From NCBI GenBank assembly GCA_963377175.1, contig CAUJNA010003830.1, forward strand, positions 141,501-205,500: 64,000 bases of DNA, written 5' to 3'. Both the position numbers and the translations under genes were made by a program. Shown piece after piece: positions 53,201 through 63,332 of the stretch (positions are counted from its first letter, which is position 1; each line of letters opens with the position of its first letter). The stretch is from Effrenium voratum (Eukaryota > Sar > Dinophyceae > Suessiales > Symbiodiniaceae). The notes beneath the pieces were generated by a model. The model did not search any database, was not told the DNA's origin, and saw only the letters and a list, made by a program, of their open reading frames with translations.

Positions 53201-56200
53201 CCACGGAGTCTTCCAGGACTCCAACCCGGAAACCTGTGATCTGAAGGCGAGTGGTCTGGGTTTCGTGGAATGGACTTCGCCCATCAGTAGGGTCTTCGGA
53301 CCCTCAGGCAAAAAGCCACGTAAGTCAGAGCAACCCTGCCAAACCGTGTCTCACACACATGGAAAGAAAGTTGGTAAACTTCTCAGCACCCTTACACACG
53401 GATCACCATGGTTGGCATGTGCGCCTCGAAATGAGTCATAATCGAACGGTGGCTGCACCCAAATTTATGGTTGGGACTATGCCTTACTAACCCTTCACCT
53501 ACCCGGGTGCTGAGTGTGGCTGAAATGGGGACCTAATTCTGGGCACCGTCTCTGTCTTTCCTTTGGAGCCCATTAAAGGCATCCAGAGTAAAACCACCAG
53601 GCCGAAGCAAAGGCTTTGGGCTGTTCGACTCTTGTATCTCAGTCGCCCCGTTTTTCAGGACCCAGAAAGATCTCCGGTGATTGATCACCTTTTTGGGACC
53701 TTTACCCACAATGGAAGCAAACACGGGAACACCAGGTGAAAAATAATATCGAGTCGCTTTAAGCCACCGAGGTGTGCGCAAAGCGGTTCCACATCCGAAT
53801 TTCCGGGCTTCGTCGGGTGGAATGTGCGCACTGGATGTAGTCCAGGCATGGGTTCTTCAAGTCGTCCTGGCCGGACGGCAAAAGGGGTCAGAAACCTCGG
53901 AACCGGGAACCTTTGGTGGATTGAGGAGGGAACATCACATTTTTGGGTTTGTCTTAGGGTCTCGGTAAAATGGGTTCTGGACTCCCAAATTGGCGAGCAG
54001 CGGTTTTCCTGTTGGTTTCCCCTTAAAATCCAGCACACACTTTGTTTGCGGTTGATCCATCTGCAGAAAGTTAACTTTTTGTGAATGCAGTTCGGAGAAT
54101 CCAAACTGTTTCAACCAAAAGGTTAAGGTCCAAACATCCAGCCAAATAGCCATGAAGTTAGCAAACCCCAAAAAGTGGGAATCATACAATTGAGACTGTG
54201 AAACCCAAACGCCGAACAGTGGTTGGACAACTTTGTGGTTCCGGTACCTTTTGAGCACCAAACGGGCGATCCCGTTTTCTGCACGCACACACACACACAG
54301 CACTTTAAGTGGCAGACTAAAGGGAAACAGCCCCAATGTCTGATTTTGAAATTCCATAGAAACCGCCAAGATAATGGACTCATTCAAAGGGATCCTTTCC
54401 GAAACTAAGGATCGAAGATCATGTTGCTTGGTGGGAGGGTAGGGTATTGCTTTCCATTTGAACGCACAAGCTTCTTCTTGCGTTGCTTGTGTCCAACACT
54501 ATAAAGCAGTACATACCCCTCGCATGAGTGGTTGAGCTCTTCGCCTCCAATAATGCATACAAATCCCCGGATATTTGCTCAGACCTGAAGATTTCCAGAG
54601 AGATCCGCGCCCTTTTTGGTTGAATTGGGGCGGTGCCCAACAAACAACTGGGACACTTATTCGCACTACCCAAAAGTTGCAGAGGCTGTGGGTCAATAGG
54701 CACGTAACATTTGGAACCCTGGTAAATGGAAAGGACCAACACCAAAAAGATCTCCTGGTGGTTGAACTTTGACCCATATCCAGATGAGATGTAACCACCC
54801 GAGGCCGAGAGCCGACAAGTGTTCTTTCTCAAATGTATCATGATGTGTCGCCGGCGCTCCAAAGTTATTATTCTCAAGGCAACCGAAAGGAATCCGAAGC
54901 ACACTTTGCGGTTTGGCCCATAACCATTAAACAAAACCCAAATAGAGAATCGGACCTCATGTGCGCGCGTTTCTTTTACGCAAGGGACAAGGCTGGAATC
55001 CCGGAAGCGATGCTAATTTGAGGGCCTAAACACATTACAATAGGGGCTTGGGTTGCTTTTAAGCCGAATTTAGAAATGGTAGAAGCAAGCTATTGATTCT
55101 CTAGGCCCTTTTCTTAGCCTCCACTGTAAAAGCTCAAGCAACAGGAACGAGGCCAAGCGCCGCTGGCACCCATCGACAAGTTGGGTCAGAGGTTCTGCAG
55201 CTTTCAGCTAGGGACAAAACATTTCAGCAAAACCATTCATCAAACCACCGGTCTCAATATTTCGCCATTCTCCAAATCACCCAAAAGATAGGTTGAGGTT
55301 AATCTGCACTACCCCCAGTTGCTAACCTTGATACACCCCAAAAAAGTTCATCTGAAATGTGGCTTTTCAGACGTCACATGTATCATCTATGTCAAACGAA
55401 TGGCAGGGGCGAACATCGCCAAACCAATCTCCGCCCTTCAGCCTGCCTCCACCAGAGCCATGCCCTCGGACCTAGCGTCCCAGCTCCGAAAGTTCCTAGG
55501 ACAATTACAAGCTGGGGATACCTTTTTGTTTTGCTTAAAGAAAGGCAGCCTTTATCCAAACGATTTCCTGTTACACCCTGGGATTACGCCCTTCGGGGAA
55601 GCTCACTCTAGCCTGTTTCCAACAAACTAGTTCTGTGTGTGCTTCCCTGCTTTGCTTGCGCTTTGATTTGTTTTATTTCCATTCAGGTTGAACACGTAGA
55701 CAGCTATGCGTTTGGAATCCCAAAGGGGGGGTAGGTACAAGGGGGGTGGGTAGTTGAGAGCCCTAGGGTTCCTTAGGGTTCCTTGGTGCTCCTCACGATT
55801 CGCTAGAGTTCCTTTTGGTTCTTGAGGGAGCGTTGGGGACCCCCCCCCCCCCCGCCTCTTGAACCACCCCCTTAAAGATTTTGCAATATGCTGAAAGGAA
55901 CACCCGCCACCAGCCTCGGAACCGCCTGCAACCCTTCGGAACCCCCTGCTTTGGTTGCAACTGACTCGGCAACCAGGTGGGCAGTCCCCCCCCCACAACC
56001 AATTCCAAGCCCCGCACACGGAGATGTCCTCCGGCACACTGGGACCTCGAAACGGAAGCAGTTGCCCCAAGCGAAACGAAAAAAACACAGCTTTGGGTTT
56101 TCTCATGGCTTCTTTGGTGTATATTTTAGTAGAAGGTTCAACAGCTTCCCATTTTGTTGCGGTTTCTTGGTCATGTTTGGTATTGGTTGAGCTTTCTTCG

Positions 56201-59200
56201 GAACCCTTCCCCAAAACAAGTTGGAGAAAGGACGCTTTTTTTTCAACCCTTGGTATGGTGGCAAAGAACTTTGCTTTTTTGCAGCCCTCCCTACAACAAA
56301 TGAAGAGAGCAAATCGGTTTGCTAATGATAACAGCGAAGGCTTGGCAGGTTTGGGAACGCCGATGCTCTCGTTTGGCCATGCAACTGCTCGCTCACTCAA
56401 GGGACTGGCGCACACTTGGGACATCCGTACGCTGGATTCCTTTTAGCGCCCCAAACCTGGGCAATTCTAGGCTAAACCCCCGCAGGGTAAAGGCGGCACC
56501 TTCTGTGAAGTTACTTTTGCAACAAAAACAACAACACCACAAATGTGCCGTGAAATTCTGAGAACCCCGGGGTGCAAGCGACCAGGGGGGGTTCTGCGAA
56601 GCCTGCGAAGGTTCTGCGAAGTTCTGCGGACTGACATTTTACACTCTCCTTATCTTTGCCCTCGTTCATTGTCCCGTGCCCACCGTAATTCTATAGCTCG
56701 CCTCGCTCCAAGGGTCCAAACATATTTCCCAGAAACTATATGCATCAGTATACACATAGGAAAAGGGGAAAGGCGCAGCAATTCCTTTCGCAATTCAAAA
56801 AATATGTCAGGACCCTTGCCTGAACGACAAACCCAAGCTGCCTCGTCTTGGGCACCGCTTTCGGCTGTTCAATCCCTGAAAAAAGACTTGATGTCCAAAC
56901 CGAGTCCGCGCGCAGTACGCGTTCTGGATCTTCCGCTCAACGTCCTGCACGGGGCCCCTGTGAACCCAAAATGACTCAACCCGAATGAAGCAGCCATTCG
57001 AAGGGTTCGGGGCGTGCGGGTACACTTGTTGTGGCTGGTTTACTGGGAAATCAACCATTTTTGGGTCCCTGATTTTGACACGCGCCCAGTTGGGTGTGCA
57101 CTTCAATTAGGGACCCTGGGTTGATATCAATGATTTCGTAGGAGTTGAGAAATGCACTATATATTCATATATGCGAATGGCGTCTTTTTAGGAACCCGCC
57201 AAAAATGGTGGTTGTCCTCTCGGTTTCCCTTTAAAACCATCCAACACAGGGCACCCTCGAAAAGACAAAACATGTATCAGCATATATACATAGGGCGGCG
57301 AATAGCACGACCATCGCGTCAGCATTGCCTCCTTAAATCGGACTCCCCTGACAGCGGGGTGGTTTATCTCGGGCATCCGTACAAAGCAGACCCAAAAAGC
57401 GTTCCAAGTCAAACAAAACACAGGCACATTGAATTGTATGGCCAAAATAATGTATTCGGGAACCAGCTCTAAAATGGTGGCCACCCCCAAGCAGCAGGGT
57501 GTCATCAACCTAGCGCTTCTGGAACGTGGCAGCATTGCAGAAGGACACTCCCACAGGTCACATAGGTGGTGGATCGTTCTCGAAACACACTCCCATCCAC
57601 AAAAGAAATACACACGGGTACACCATTGTCATTTGCAACCTCTTCAAGGCTTTGTGTAGGCCCAAAAGGCTGCTGAAGACTAGGTTCCACCCCCATCCGC
57701 AGTCTGCAACCGAATCGGCGGGCCAAGGTGAGCGAAGCTGGGGCTCTTTGGTTCGGCCGTTTCGGCGCCTACCGAAAGGCGAGGCATTCACAACGCAGCG
57801 GTACCAACGCAGCGTGTGTCCAAAGTTAGAGACCTCCTTTTGTCATGTCCAAACAATCCATGTAGGCACATGTGCGAACATTTGGGTATGGGTCAAAATT
57901 AAACCACCAAAAAACCGCAGGTTTTAGTCTAAGTTTCCATTTACCAGGGTTCTATTTGGGTACCTATTTTGACCCATACCCATTTGACCCATGTTGAGGG
58001 TAAATGTAGGTTTTTACAACCTACATGGATTGTCTGGGATTGGACCCTAGTACCCTCTTTGGTTGATCTTTGCTGGATGCCACTAATGCTACTCCTTGGA
58101 TTTGGGCAGTGACACTCAGCAAAGGCATTCCAACTCTTAACCTCAAAAAATCCCGCCACCGGAAACTACGGGAATCCAAACATGTATTGAACAAGTAGAT
58201 CCACCTAAAGGCACCAAACCACAGGTCAAGAAGTCCCAAGACCGCAGCAACTAAAGCTGGCTTGATTCCTAACGCACTTTTATACCAGCCTTGTTGTATC
58301 TGGTAAGGGACGATGGAATGGAACGTCCCCCCAAATAACAGTTCCCAGCATCGGTTTGGTCAACAAACAGAGTGAAACACAGTGGCTTTTGTTTTGATCA
58401 TTTTCCATCACACCCCACCAACACCCGCTCTCGGAAAAAGGGGGTGTGGAGGTACTCTAACACCATATTGAGTCATGATTAAAAGGTAAACATATGTAAA
58501 CATGTCTCTAATACTCTAGCCCATTTTATTACACACGCAAGAAACAGTTATGTAAACACGCGTCAACACATTGTCCATTATCTTGACGGGCTTATCCTCA
58601 GACTCGGTTTATCTCGCCAACCAACGCACGTCAGACTGCCAAAGCACAGTTTTACCAGGGTGAAAGTTGATGGCACTCCCTTCACGGGAAGTAAAGGGGA
58701 TGACTCAATTGGGGTCGATCAATCTTCCTGGCACCTTAATTGACCTTGGGTAACTTTTCCCATGTGGTTGAAATATAATCTGGGCGTCGATTCCCCCCAA
58801 TGGTCATCCCATGTATTTGCAGGCCGTTTGCTTTTGATCAACCGGGGCCCCTTTAACCGGAGGTAACTGTACATACCTTTCTCACCCAGTCGTCCCGTCC
58901 TCCGCCTTATCCTCCATAAAGATGGCGCTGTCCGGATCGCTCTTCGACATCTTCGCCTGGCCCTTTTTCAGGCCGTAGAGCATGTGATGGGACAAGACGA
59001 TGGGCTTCAGCTTGCGCCCTGCAGAGTGAGGTGCCGGGAAATACTTGGATTTACGATTCGCCAAGTGGCTGCGGGGATCGCCACTTGGGGGCAAAACCAC
59101 TTTCACGGGGGACTTTTTCTTGGGTACTCGAAAGGTTACCATTACAACGCTACTAACTTGGCGAATCGAAGACCCAAGTACCTTTGTCTCCTCAAAATGT

Positions 59201-62200
59201 TCAGACCTGCCATCCTTCTCCATCACCCTTCAAAATCCAATGGGCCGTTTGCTTCACCCTCTAAGCACTACCGGCCAATCCCTTCTGGTTTCGAACATTG
59301 GATTAAGTCTAGAAATCATCTCTTCAATCAGCTTCTGGCCTCTCACATGCCTTGAGCCCCTGCCACACCCCCCAGGGGGGCCCCAAGCGGCCGACTTTGG
59401 AGCCATCGCAAAAAATGGAATCGGCTGAAGGCCTTAAGATATCTGGTTGACTCATCTTCTGCCCCAGACAAGCAGTCCGTTTGGTTGAGCTGAAGCAACT
59501 AGCTCCCCCCATGCAGTGCGCCGTTGACTTTTGGTTCTACTAACATGGTGCTCAAAGCCTGCAAAGGCTTTACCATAGCCCCGATTAACCGTAGAACCAA
59601 TGGGCGCAGCCAGCTCATGCGTGTGTGCGCGCGTGCTTGACGAGGTACAGTCCACACAAACTACAGCGCAGCAAAGGGACATCCAACCCATGCATTGTAC
59701 AAAGTACTGTACATGTATCTGACTGTTTGGGTAGAAAATAACCAATATTTTCGGTTCTCGCCACCCACATGCAGCAGGTTGGTGCTGCGTTAAAATAATG
59801 TCCATCGATCTACAAATACCACAAGTGATCTGAACCCTCTAAATAGTTGCTTGCGGGCGAGCAGGTCGCCCGTTACAGTGGGAATTGTCTGGCGACAGCC
59901 GCCGTTCTAGCAGGCGACTCATACGGCGCCGCCGAATCAAAATCAAGCAGGCGCTCCGCTGTCCTGGGTCAAGATGCATGATCGGGGCTGAATAATTAAT
60001 CACCAACATGTTGTTTGGATTTGAAACAAGCAATGACAAACAACAGTATAAAAATCGTCTGTCATCCCATTGGAGAATGATAGACAGCAAGCAGGTTCGA
60101 CCATGCTACACTGCTTTGAATAACACAATCAACGTGGAACCCCTTTTGGGGCAACCAACAGGAGACTCCTCCAACCATGCTCTTGTTGTTCCATGTCTGC
60201 AAACGCCACCCTGGAAAGCGGCCTGCGGCATCGCAGTAGTCCCGTGCCAGCATGTTCACCTCTGGAAAGCTCCGCTTTCCGGCGCTTTGCTTTGGTCAGG
60301 TGGTGGCAAGGGTGCCTGTAGCAACCCCTCCCCCTAGCCAACCCGTTACCTAGTGCTTCCAGTTCCCACAGTCGCCAACCTGAAGCCACCGCGTACAACC
60401 TAGACACTTGCCTGGAAGCTATATGGCAAGTGGAAGCATCGAACATGGCCCTTCAGCTTGGCATCAGAACACCGAACAAGCATACACTAGGCTGTTCACA
60501 GTGGATGCTTGGCCAATCCTTTTCCATCCGTATCGTGGGAACCCGCTAAATATTGCCTGTAATCCAAAGGATCCTGTGGATTGCCTTGTAACCGCCCAGA
60601 ACTCCAAGTACCCCTGGCAAAACAAAAGAACTCTTCTTTGGTCATCTTGGGATTGAACTGTTTAAGTAGGGAAGCGGTTTGAAAGAAGGATTTGGGTGGA
60701 ATGCAGGAACAACTGCGAGTGTCAACCCGCACGAAAGCAGCAAAGAACCTACATGGGTCTGTCCCCAAATGTAGGATACCCGAAAATGGGCAAGTCAACC
60801 AACACAACATACACAAGTAGAGAAGTGCTTTCAACCGGCAATAGAAGTGGTTCAAAACTGGCTATTTGGCTCTTCAAAGCTAAACTAGCTCATGATCATG
60901 GGGACTACATGCCAAGAATAATTAAGTCCCATACCAGGGGTTCAAGTGGGACGCCTAACAGGGTCTGAGGCATCACCACTCAAAACATACTGCCGCAGAA
61001 CATAGACTGACTCACCCTTTCATTTGCTTAAGCCCACCAGGAAAAACTTGTTTGCCAGTAGTGATTGTTTCCCTGTAACACCAACAAAGGAAAATTACTC
61101 TTAAGCAAATGGAAGAGAGCTCAGGCTCATCACGTCCATGGGTGACAAAAGAGGGGGGAACGAAGACGAAACAAATCATAAGGGAACCCATGTGGCTTGC
61201 CTGTAAATACGGGGGAAGCCCCGAATGGGTGGCTTCCACTCAAAAGCAACCAAACAAAAAGTCCCCTGGGAGACAAACAAAACAACACTGAGATACCAAG
61301 GGGTAACCTGCACAAAAGCTCACCCTTTTCACCAGAAAAAAAAAAGAAAAAGAAAAAACACAAAAACAAAACAACAACCCATACAAGGGGTACCCTCAAA
61401 CACCAGGACATCTCACCCATCTTCGCCGCCCTCAATTAGCCGCCCTCTGCCTTCCGTTGGTCCACGCCCAGTTGGCAAATGTCGGCCTGTGCGCTGCGCT
61501 GACTGATGCCGTCTCCCCCGCAAAAACAACAACAAAACACAACGATTTGGGCATGGCAAAATCGAGGACCTCTTGTCCTCCCCACCAAAAACAAATCAAA
61601 AAAGGCAGGTTTATGGTGGTTTGTTTTGCTTTTGGTGTCTCAAACCAAGCCCGAAAAAGGTAGCCCCCAAAAAATACACCCGAGAATCGCAATCACTCCC
61701 CAAAGGGTCCCTTGGTACTCTCATGGTAGAAGGCATCTGGACCCTTTTTCAATGCACGTGGCTGGGGATGCCAGTCGTTGAGTTGCGCGAGTCGATGCGG
61801 GATTCCTTGCCCTTCTCCAAATAGAGCAACACCAACCGAATGCAACCACAAACCCGTAAGGTGCCATCAACAGGATTTCCCTGTGCCCCTTGCAATGGGC
61901 AGGCACCACTAGCGCATCGCCATGAAAAACTTTTTTTTCCCTGGGAACTCAGTCGTAGCAGCACTATGACGGCCTTCGATCCCTGTGAAAGACTCGGTAC
62001 TTGGATGATGAGTACACGGACTCAGACGAGTTCAGTGGCAGGTCAACCAGAACTGCAGTCCAACCGATAATCCGGATGTTCATCAGGTGGAGCAGCCAAG
62101 TAGAAACCAGAACATCTACATTCGGTGCCTCACAACATATGCTGGTTTGTCGCCTTCCCTCCAGCTGCTTAAGAACCTGGAGGAAACATAGTCCCAATAG

Positions 62201-63332
62201 TGATAGATTCCCTTTCAAACCAACAGGGCAAAATACACCATATTCTCAAGCAAATGAAAGCTTCCAGTGCTTCTCTCCATTCCCTGAGCTTGGGAGAAAG
62301 GTTTGCTCCATCATCCCCACCAGACCCTTGCAGCAAAGGAACCCCAGCCTCACACAAAAGCCACCCTAAAACCAACTCGCAAACCATCCCTGAACCAACC
62401 CTAAGCGGGACCAAACTTTGAAGTCACTCTAAGCCCAACCTAAACCGAACACTTCCTCCGCGGTCGCGTTTCATGTCCACGTAGGATTAGTAAATGCACG
62501 CGGAATAAAGACAAACGGGTGGCCCAAAAGTATTAATAAATGCACCTGCGCCCGCCACCGGGCACCTGCCACCCGCGCCAAAAAAAATCCCCCCCCCCCC
62601 CCGGAAAAAAAAAAAAAGAAAAAGAGAAAAACAAAAAGAAGAACCAAAAAAAAGCAAACACAGAGGAACGAGAGGAGAGATAGCCACACCTGGTCCTTGG
62701 ATCTTTGGTACCTTGTTCCTTAAATCCAAAATTGTCAGCTTTACCAAACCCACGTTTTCTTACACGTCTCTTGTTGAAAACCTGCCCACACTCAAACCCA
62801 CAAAGGGGAAGTACTTCAGCCCCCAACTTGACATTCAGGGGCCCCCGAAATAAAGTCTTGTTGGCTGGCCCACCCAAGAAAAACAAAAGGAAGCTCCAGC
62901 CATACTAAATCAAATAGGAACTCAAGTCTACCAATACTAAATCAAATGGAAACTCAATTCCAAATTTCAATAGGAAGCTCCAGCAATACTAATCAAATGG
63001 AAACTCAAGTTTACCAATACTAATCAAATGGAAACTCAGTTCCAAATCTCAAAAGCAAGCTCCAGCAATACTAAATCAGACGGAAACTCAGTTCCAAATT
63101 TCAAAAGGAAGCTCCAGCAATACTAAATCAAATGGAAACTCAAGTCTACCAATACTAAATCAGATGGAAACTCACTTGAACTGGATCTCAAGACAGTATT
63201 CCAGATGCCCCCATCGTTTGGGGGGGGGACCCCCGTTTACTAATCCCAGGTGGACATTACGGCAAACCGGCCAGCGCGAGCCTTGAGAAAGAAGATATCC
63301 GTGCACTGCATCAGCGGATACAAGATCTGCGC
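47098..63332 (-). CDS. Tyrosine--tRNA ligase, 3' two-thirds, ten exons
   Basis: Cytosolic-type enzyme that charges tRNA-Tyr with tyrosine. Ten exons join in phase to 594 coding bases (197 residues plus stop) over 16.2 kb. In order they show the active-site segment YPLMQCTDIFFLK, the ADICQLGVDQRK / VNMLARDYCD tyrosine and AMP pocket strand, LSHHML, the KMSKS loop followed by DPDSAIFMED, the linker DVERKIQNAYC, and the C-terminal helical anticodon-binding part ending RKHFEEDEEAKQLLEKAG. These match the plant/protist cytosolic TyrRS class. The N-terminal half with the HIGH-like motif is missing because it lies beyond the right edge. Introns are 0.87-3.65 kb; donors are GC six times, GA twice, GT once. 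The region where homologues have LHPxDLK reads TVSAEELKQ here. The identification is firm; the exact ends of exons 5 and 6 are the weakest point. Confidence 0.93.
47206..48679. other. TyrRS intron 9
   Basis: Contains a partial family 6 element (about 47540-47600) and a MITE family 2 copy (48191-48312). GT..AG not used: the donor is GC. Confidence 0.5.
48191..48312. repeat. MITE family 2, copy
   Basis: CCTCAGTTGCCCCGTTTTTC ... TTGTGGGACCTTTACTAAAA. The right end is worn. Confidence 0.6.
48680..48712 (-). CDS. TyrRS exon 9 (FGCRRLTNGLE)
   Basis: Eleven codons between ccgag|TTT and GAG|gcaagg (GC donor), phase 0 at both ends. FGCRRLTNGLE occupies the short ALNKxLEP helix that links the previous exon to VRKHF. 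It is recognised from phase, spacing and splice pattern; by itself the peptide would not be diagnostic. Confidence 0.75.
48713..51175. other. TyrRS intron 8
   Basis: Contains a partial MITE family 2 copy near 49348-49412 and a full one at 50919-51040. No further exon found. Confidence 0.5.
50919..51040. repeat. MITE family 2, copy
   Basis: TTTGCCCCCTTTTTCGGACC, GATATATCCGGCGATCACCT, TTTGGGACCTTTACTAAAA and a worn right end GGGTCGCTTCGCGCTTTGGG. Confidence 0.65.
51176..51244 (-). CDS. TyrRS exon 8 (ELKQAFTQGTVSAEELKQAL)
   Basis: Twenty-three codons between acgcag|GAG and GAG|gcgcgc (GC donor), very high third-position G/C. ELKQAFTQGTVSAEELKQAL follows SFE of exon 7 as SFEELxxxF..G...xDLKxAL does in homologues. 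The usual LHPxDLK core is changed to VSAEELK. Confidence 0.87.
51245..52281. other. TyrRS intron 7
   Basis: No repeat family or exon recognised in this 1.04-kb intron; GA donor, AG acceptor. Confidence 0.5.
52282..52348 (-). CDS. TyrRS exon 7 (YTLFSRAGYTFKV...)
   Basis: Sixty-seven bases between ccag|G and GAG|gacggt (GA donor). It reads YTLFSRAGYTFKVAGIEYQS then FE, corresponding to the YIVFPxxGKFxV...SFEE stretch that opens the C-terminal domain. Phase 1 at the start is supplied by exon 6, and phase 0 at the end fits exon 8. Confidence 0.85.
53010..53085. repeat. GGGAATTAGTC short repeats
   Basis: GGGAATTACTCAGGAATTC, CGGGAATTAGTCGGCATTAG and TCGGGAATTAAGTGGG follow each other; weaker relatives (GGGATTCGTCGGGAACGAG) at 52728-52795. 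Confidence 0.65.
53149..53246 (+). CDS. Plus-strand exon inside the TyrRS gene
   Basis: Between cctgcag|GG and AAG|gcgagt (GC donor) it reads SSVLPVSTSWEHWYAKAHGV, then FQDSNPETCDLK. About 81% G/C at third positions, against 55% for the best minus-strand frame. The splice pattern is the same as in the minus-strand genes. No family recognised. It implies a gene nested on the opposite strand. Confidence 0.65.
53637..53762. repeat. MITE family 2, copy
   Basis: CTCAGTCGCCCCGTTTTTCA ... GATTGATCACCTTTTTGGGA ... ATATCGAGTCGCTTT. Confidence 0.65.
54687..54785. repeat. MITE family 4, distant copy
   Basis: GGCTGTGGGTCAATAG on the left, CTTTGACCCATATCC on the right. Confidence 0.55.
55407..55487 (+). 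CDS. Possible plus-strand exon
   Basis: After ggcag|GG the plus frame reads ANIAKPISALQPASTRAMPS, then DLASQL, with about 75% G/C at third positions and a possible GA donor (CTCC|gaaagt). A tiny minus exon (ccgag|GGC ... GAG|gcaggc) is an alternative. It would lie downstream of 53149-53246 on the same strand, but an exon between them would be needed for phase. Confidence 0.4.
56000..56038 (-). CDS. TyrRS exon 6 (VPEDISVCGAWNW)
   Basis: Thirty-nine bases between cccag|T and TTG|gttgtg (the only GT donor of this gene). The peptide VPEDISVCGAWNW fills the EGNPCLEYVK position of homologues with the right spacing of Cys and aromatic residues, and it joins in phase to YTLF in exon 7. It is weakly conserved, and an acceptor eight bases upstream (gag|GT) is also possible. 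Confidence 0.7.
56039..56909. other. TyrRS intron 5
   Basis: Includes a GTTCTGCGAAG/CCTGCGAAG short repeat (56589-56630). No exon. Confidence 0.5.
56910..56944 (-). CDS. TyrRS exon 5 (DVERKIQNAYC)
   Basis: Begins gtgcag|GAC and reads DVERKIQNAYC, matching the DVxxKIKKAYCPP linker after MEDxxA in homologues. The 3' end is less certain: ending after GC at 56910 with intron gcggac gives a GC donor and the right phase for exon 6. Confidence 0.9.
56945..58899. other. TyrRS intron 4
   Basis: GA donor, AG acceptor. Contains a family 4 short-subtype MITE (57884-57982). A GC-rich stretch at 57275-57350 is open on minus (RFKEAMLTRWSCYS) without clear splice ends. Confidence 0.5.
57884..57982. repeat. 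MITE family 4, short subtype
   Basis: GGGTATGGGTCAAAATTAAA on the left and its inverse ATTTTGACCCATACCC on the right; internal AACCGCAGGTTTTAGTC as in 40466-40567. Confidence 0.8.
58900..59018 (-). CDS. TyrRS exon 4, KMSKS signature
   Basis: Largest exon of the gene (119 bases). It reads GRKLKPIVLSHHMLYGLKKG, then QAKMSKSDPDSAIFMEDKAE. The class I KMSKS loop, which stabilises the ATP pyrophosphate, is intact. The acceptor is gcag|GG. The donor that keeps the usual spacing to the next exon is GAG|gacggg, a GA donor; a GT donor nine bases on would add an insertion found in no homologue I know. Confidence 0.96.
59019..60222. other. TyrRS intron 3
   Basis: GC donor. No exon or recognised repeat; CTTTCCAG occurs both just before the exon 3 acceptor and just after its donor. 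Confidence 0.45.
60223..60259 (-). CDS. TyrRS exon 3 (VNMLARDYCDAA)
   Basis: Thirty-seven bases between agag|GTG and GCAG|gccgct (GC donor), leaving phase 1. It encodes VNMLARDYCDAA, matching the VNMLAREYCD stretch after DQRK in homologues. The single leftover G is completed by GG at the start of exon 4 to make glycine. Confidence 0.92.
60260..61450. other. TyrRS intron 2
   Basis: GC donor. An A-rich run with AAAAAGAAAAAG units at 61336-61375. No exon. Confidence 0.45.
61451..61486 (-). CDS. TyrRS exon 2 (ADICQLGVDQRK)
   Basis: A 36-base micro-exon between acag|GCC and AAG|gcagag, phase 0 at both ends. It encodes ADICQLGVDQRK, the invariant D-x-CQLGxDQRK stretch that lines the tyrosyl-adenylate pocket. 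The segment is far too short to be called by ORF length; it is recognised from the motif and from joining in phase with both neighbours. Confidence 0.93.
61487..63281. other. TyrRS intron 1
   Basis: GC donor. Contains a poly-C/A run (62590-62660) and the tandem repeat at 62889-63178, which ends about 100 bases downstream of exon 1. No exon. Confidence 0.5.
62889..63178. repeat. Tandem repeat of ~30-bp CAATACTAAATCAAATGG units
   Basis: About nine units share CCAATACTAAATCAAATGG or CAGCAATACTAAATCA plus GGAAACTCA. Two link types alternate (AGTCTAC and GTTCCAAATTTC), giving a higher-order unit of roughly 90 bases. Some units lack one A (ACTAATCAAATGG). Confidence 0.9.
63282..63332 (-). CDS. TyrRS exon 1 in window (AQILYPLMQCTDIFFLK)
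   Basis: Seventeen codons between AG|GCG and AAG|gctcgc (GC donor), phase 0 at both ends. The peptide AQILYPLMQCTDIFFLK is the conserved tyrosine-pocket segment of TyrRS (homologues: YPxMQCADIFFLK). Earlier exons of the gene lie at higher coordinates outside the window. Confidence 0.95.

Larger units (their letters stand above)
52349..55999. other. TyrRS intron 6, largest (3.65 kb)
   Basis: Holds plus-strand exons (53149-53246 and possibly 55407-55487), GGGAATTAGTC-type short repeats (53010-53085), a MITE family 2 copy (53637-53762), a family 4 copy (54687-54785) and a run of GGGTTCCTTAGGG words (55757-55800). Confidence 0.55.

Noticed and set aside
58882..58899. GT donor (GG|gtgaga) for the KMSKS exon
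   Set aside because: It would insert GTTG and further residues before DVERK that TyrRS homologues lack; the GA donor restores exact spacing.
62889..63178. CRISPR-like array
   Set aside because: Spacers are themselves repeated and similar, units are imperfect, and the setting is a eukaryotic intron.
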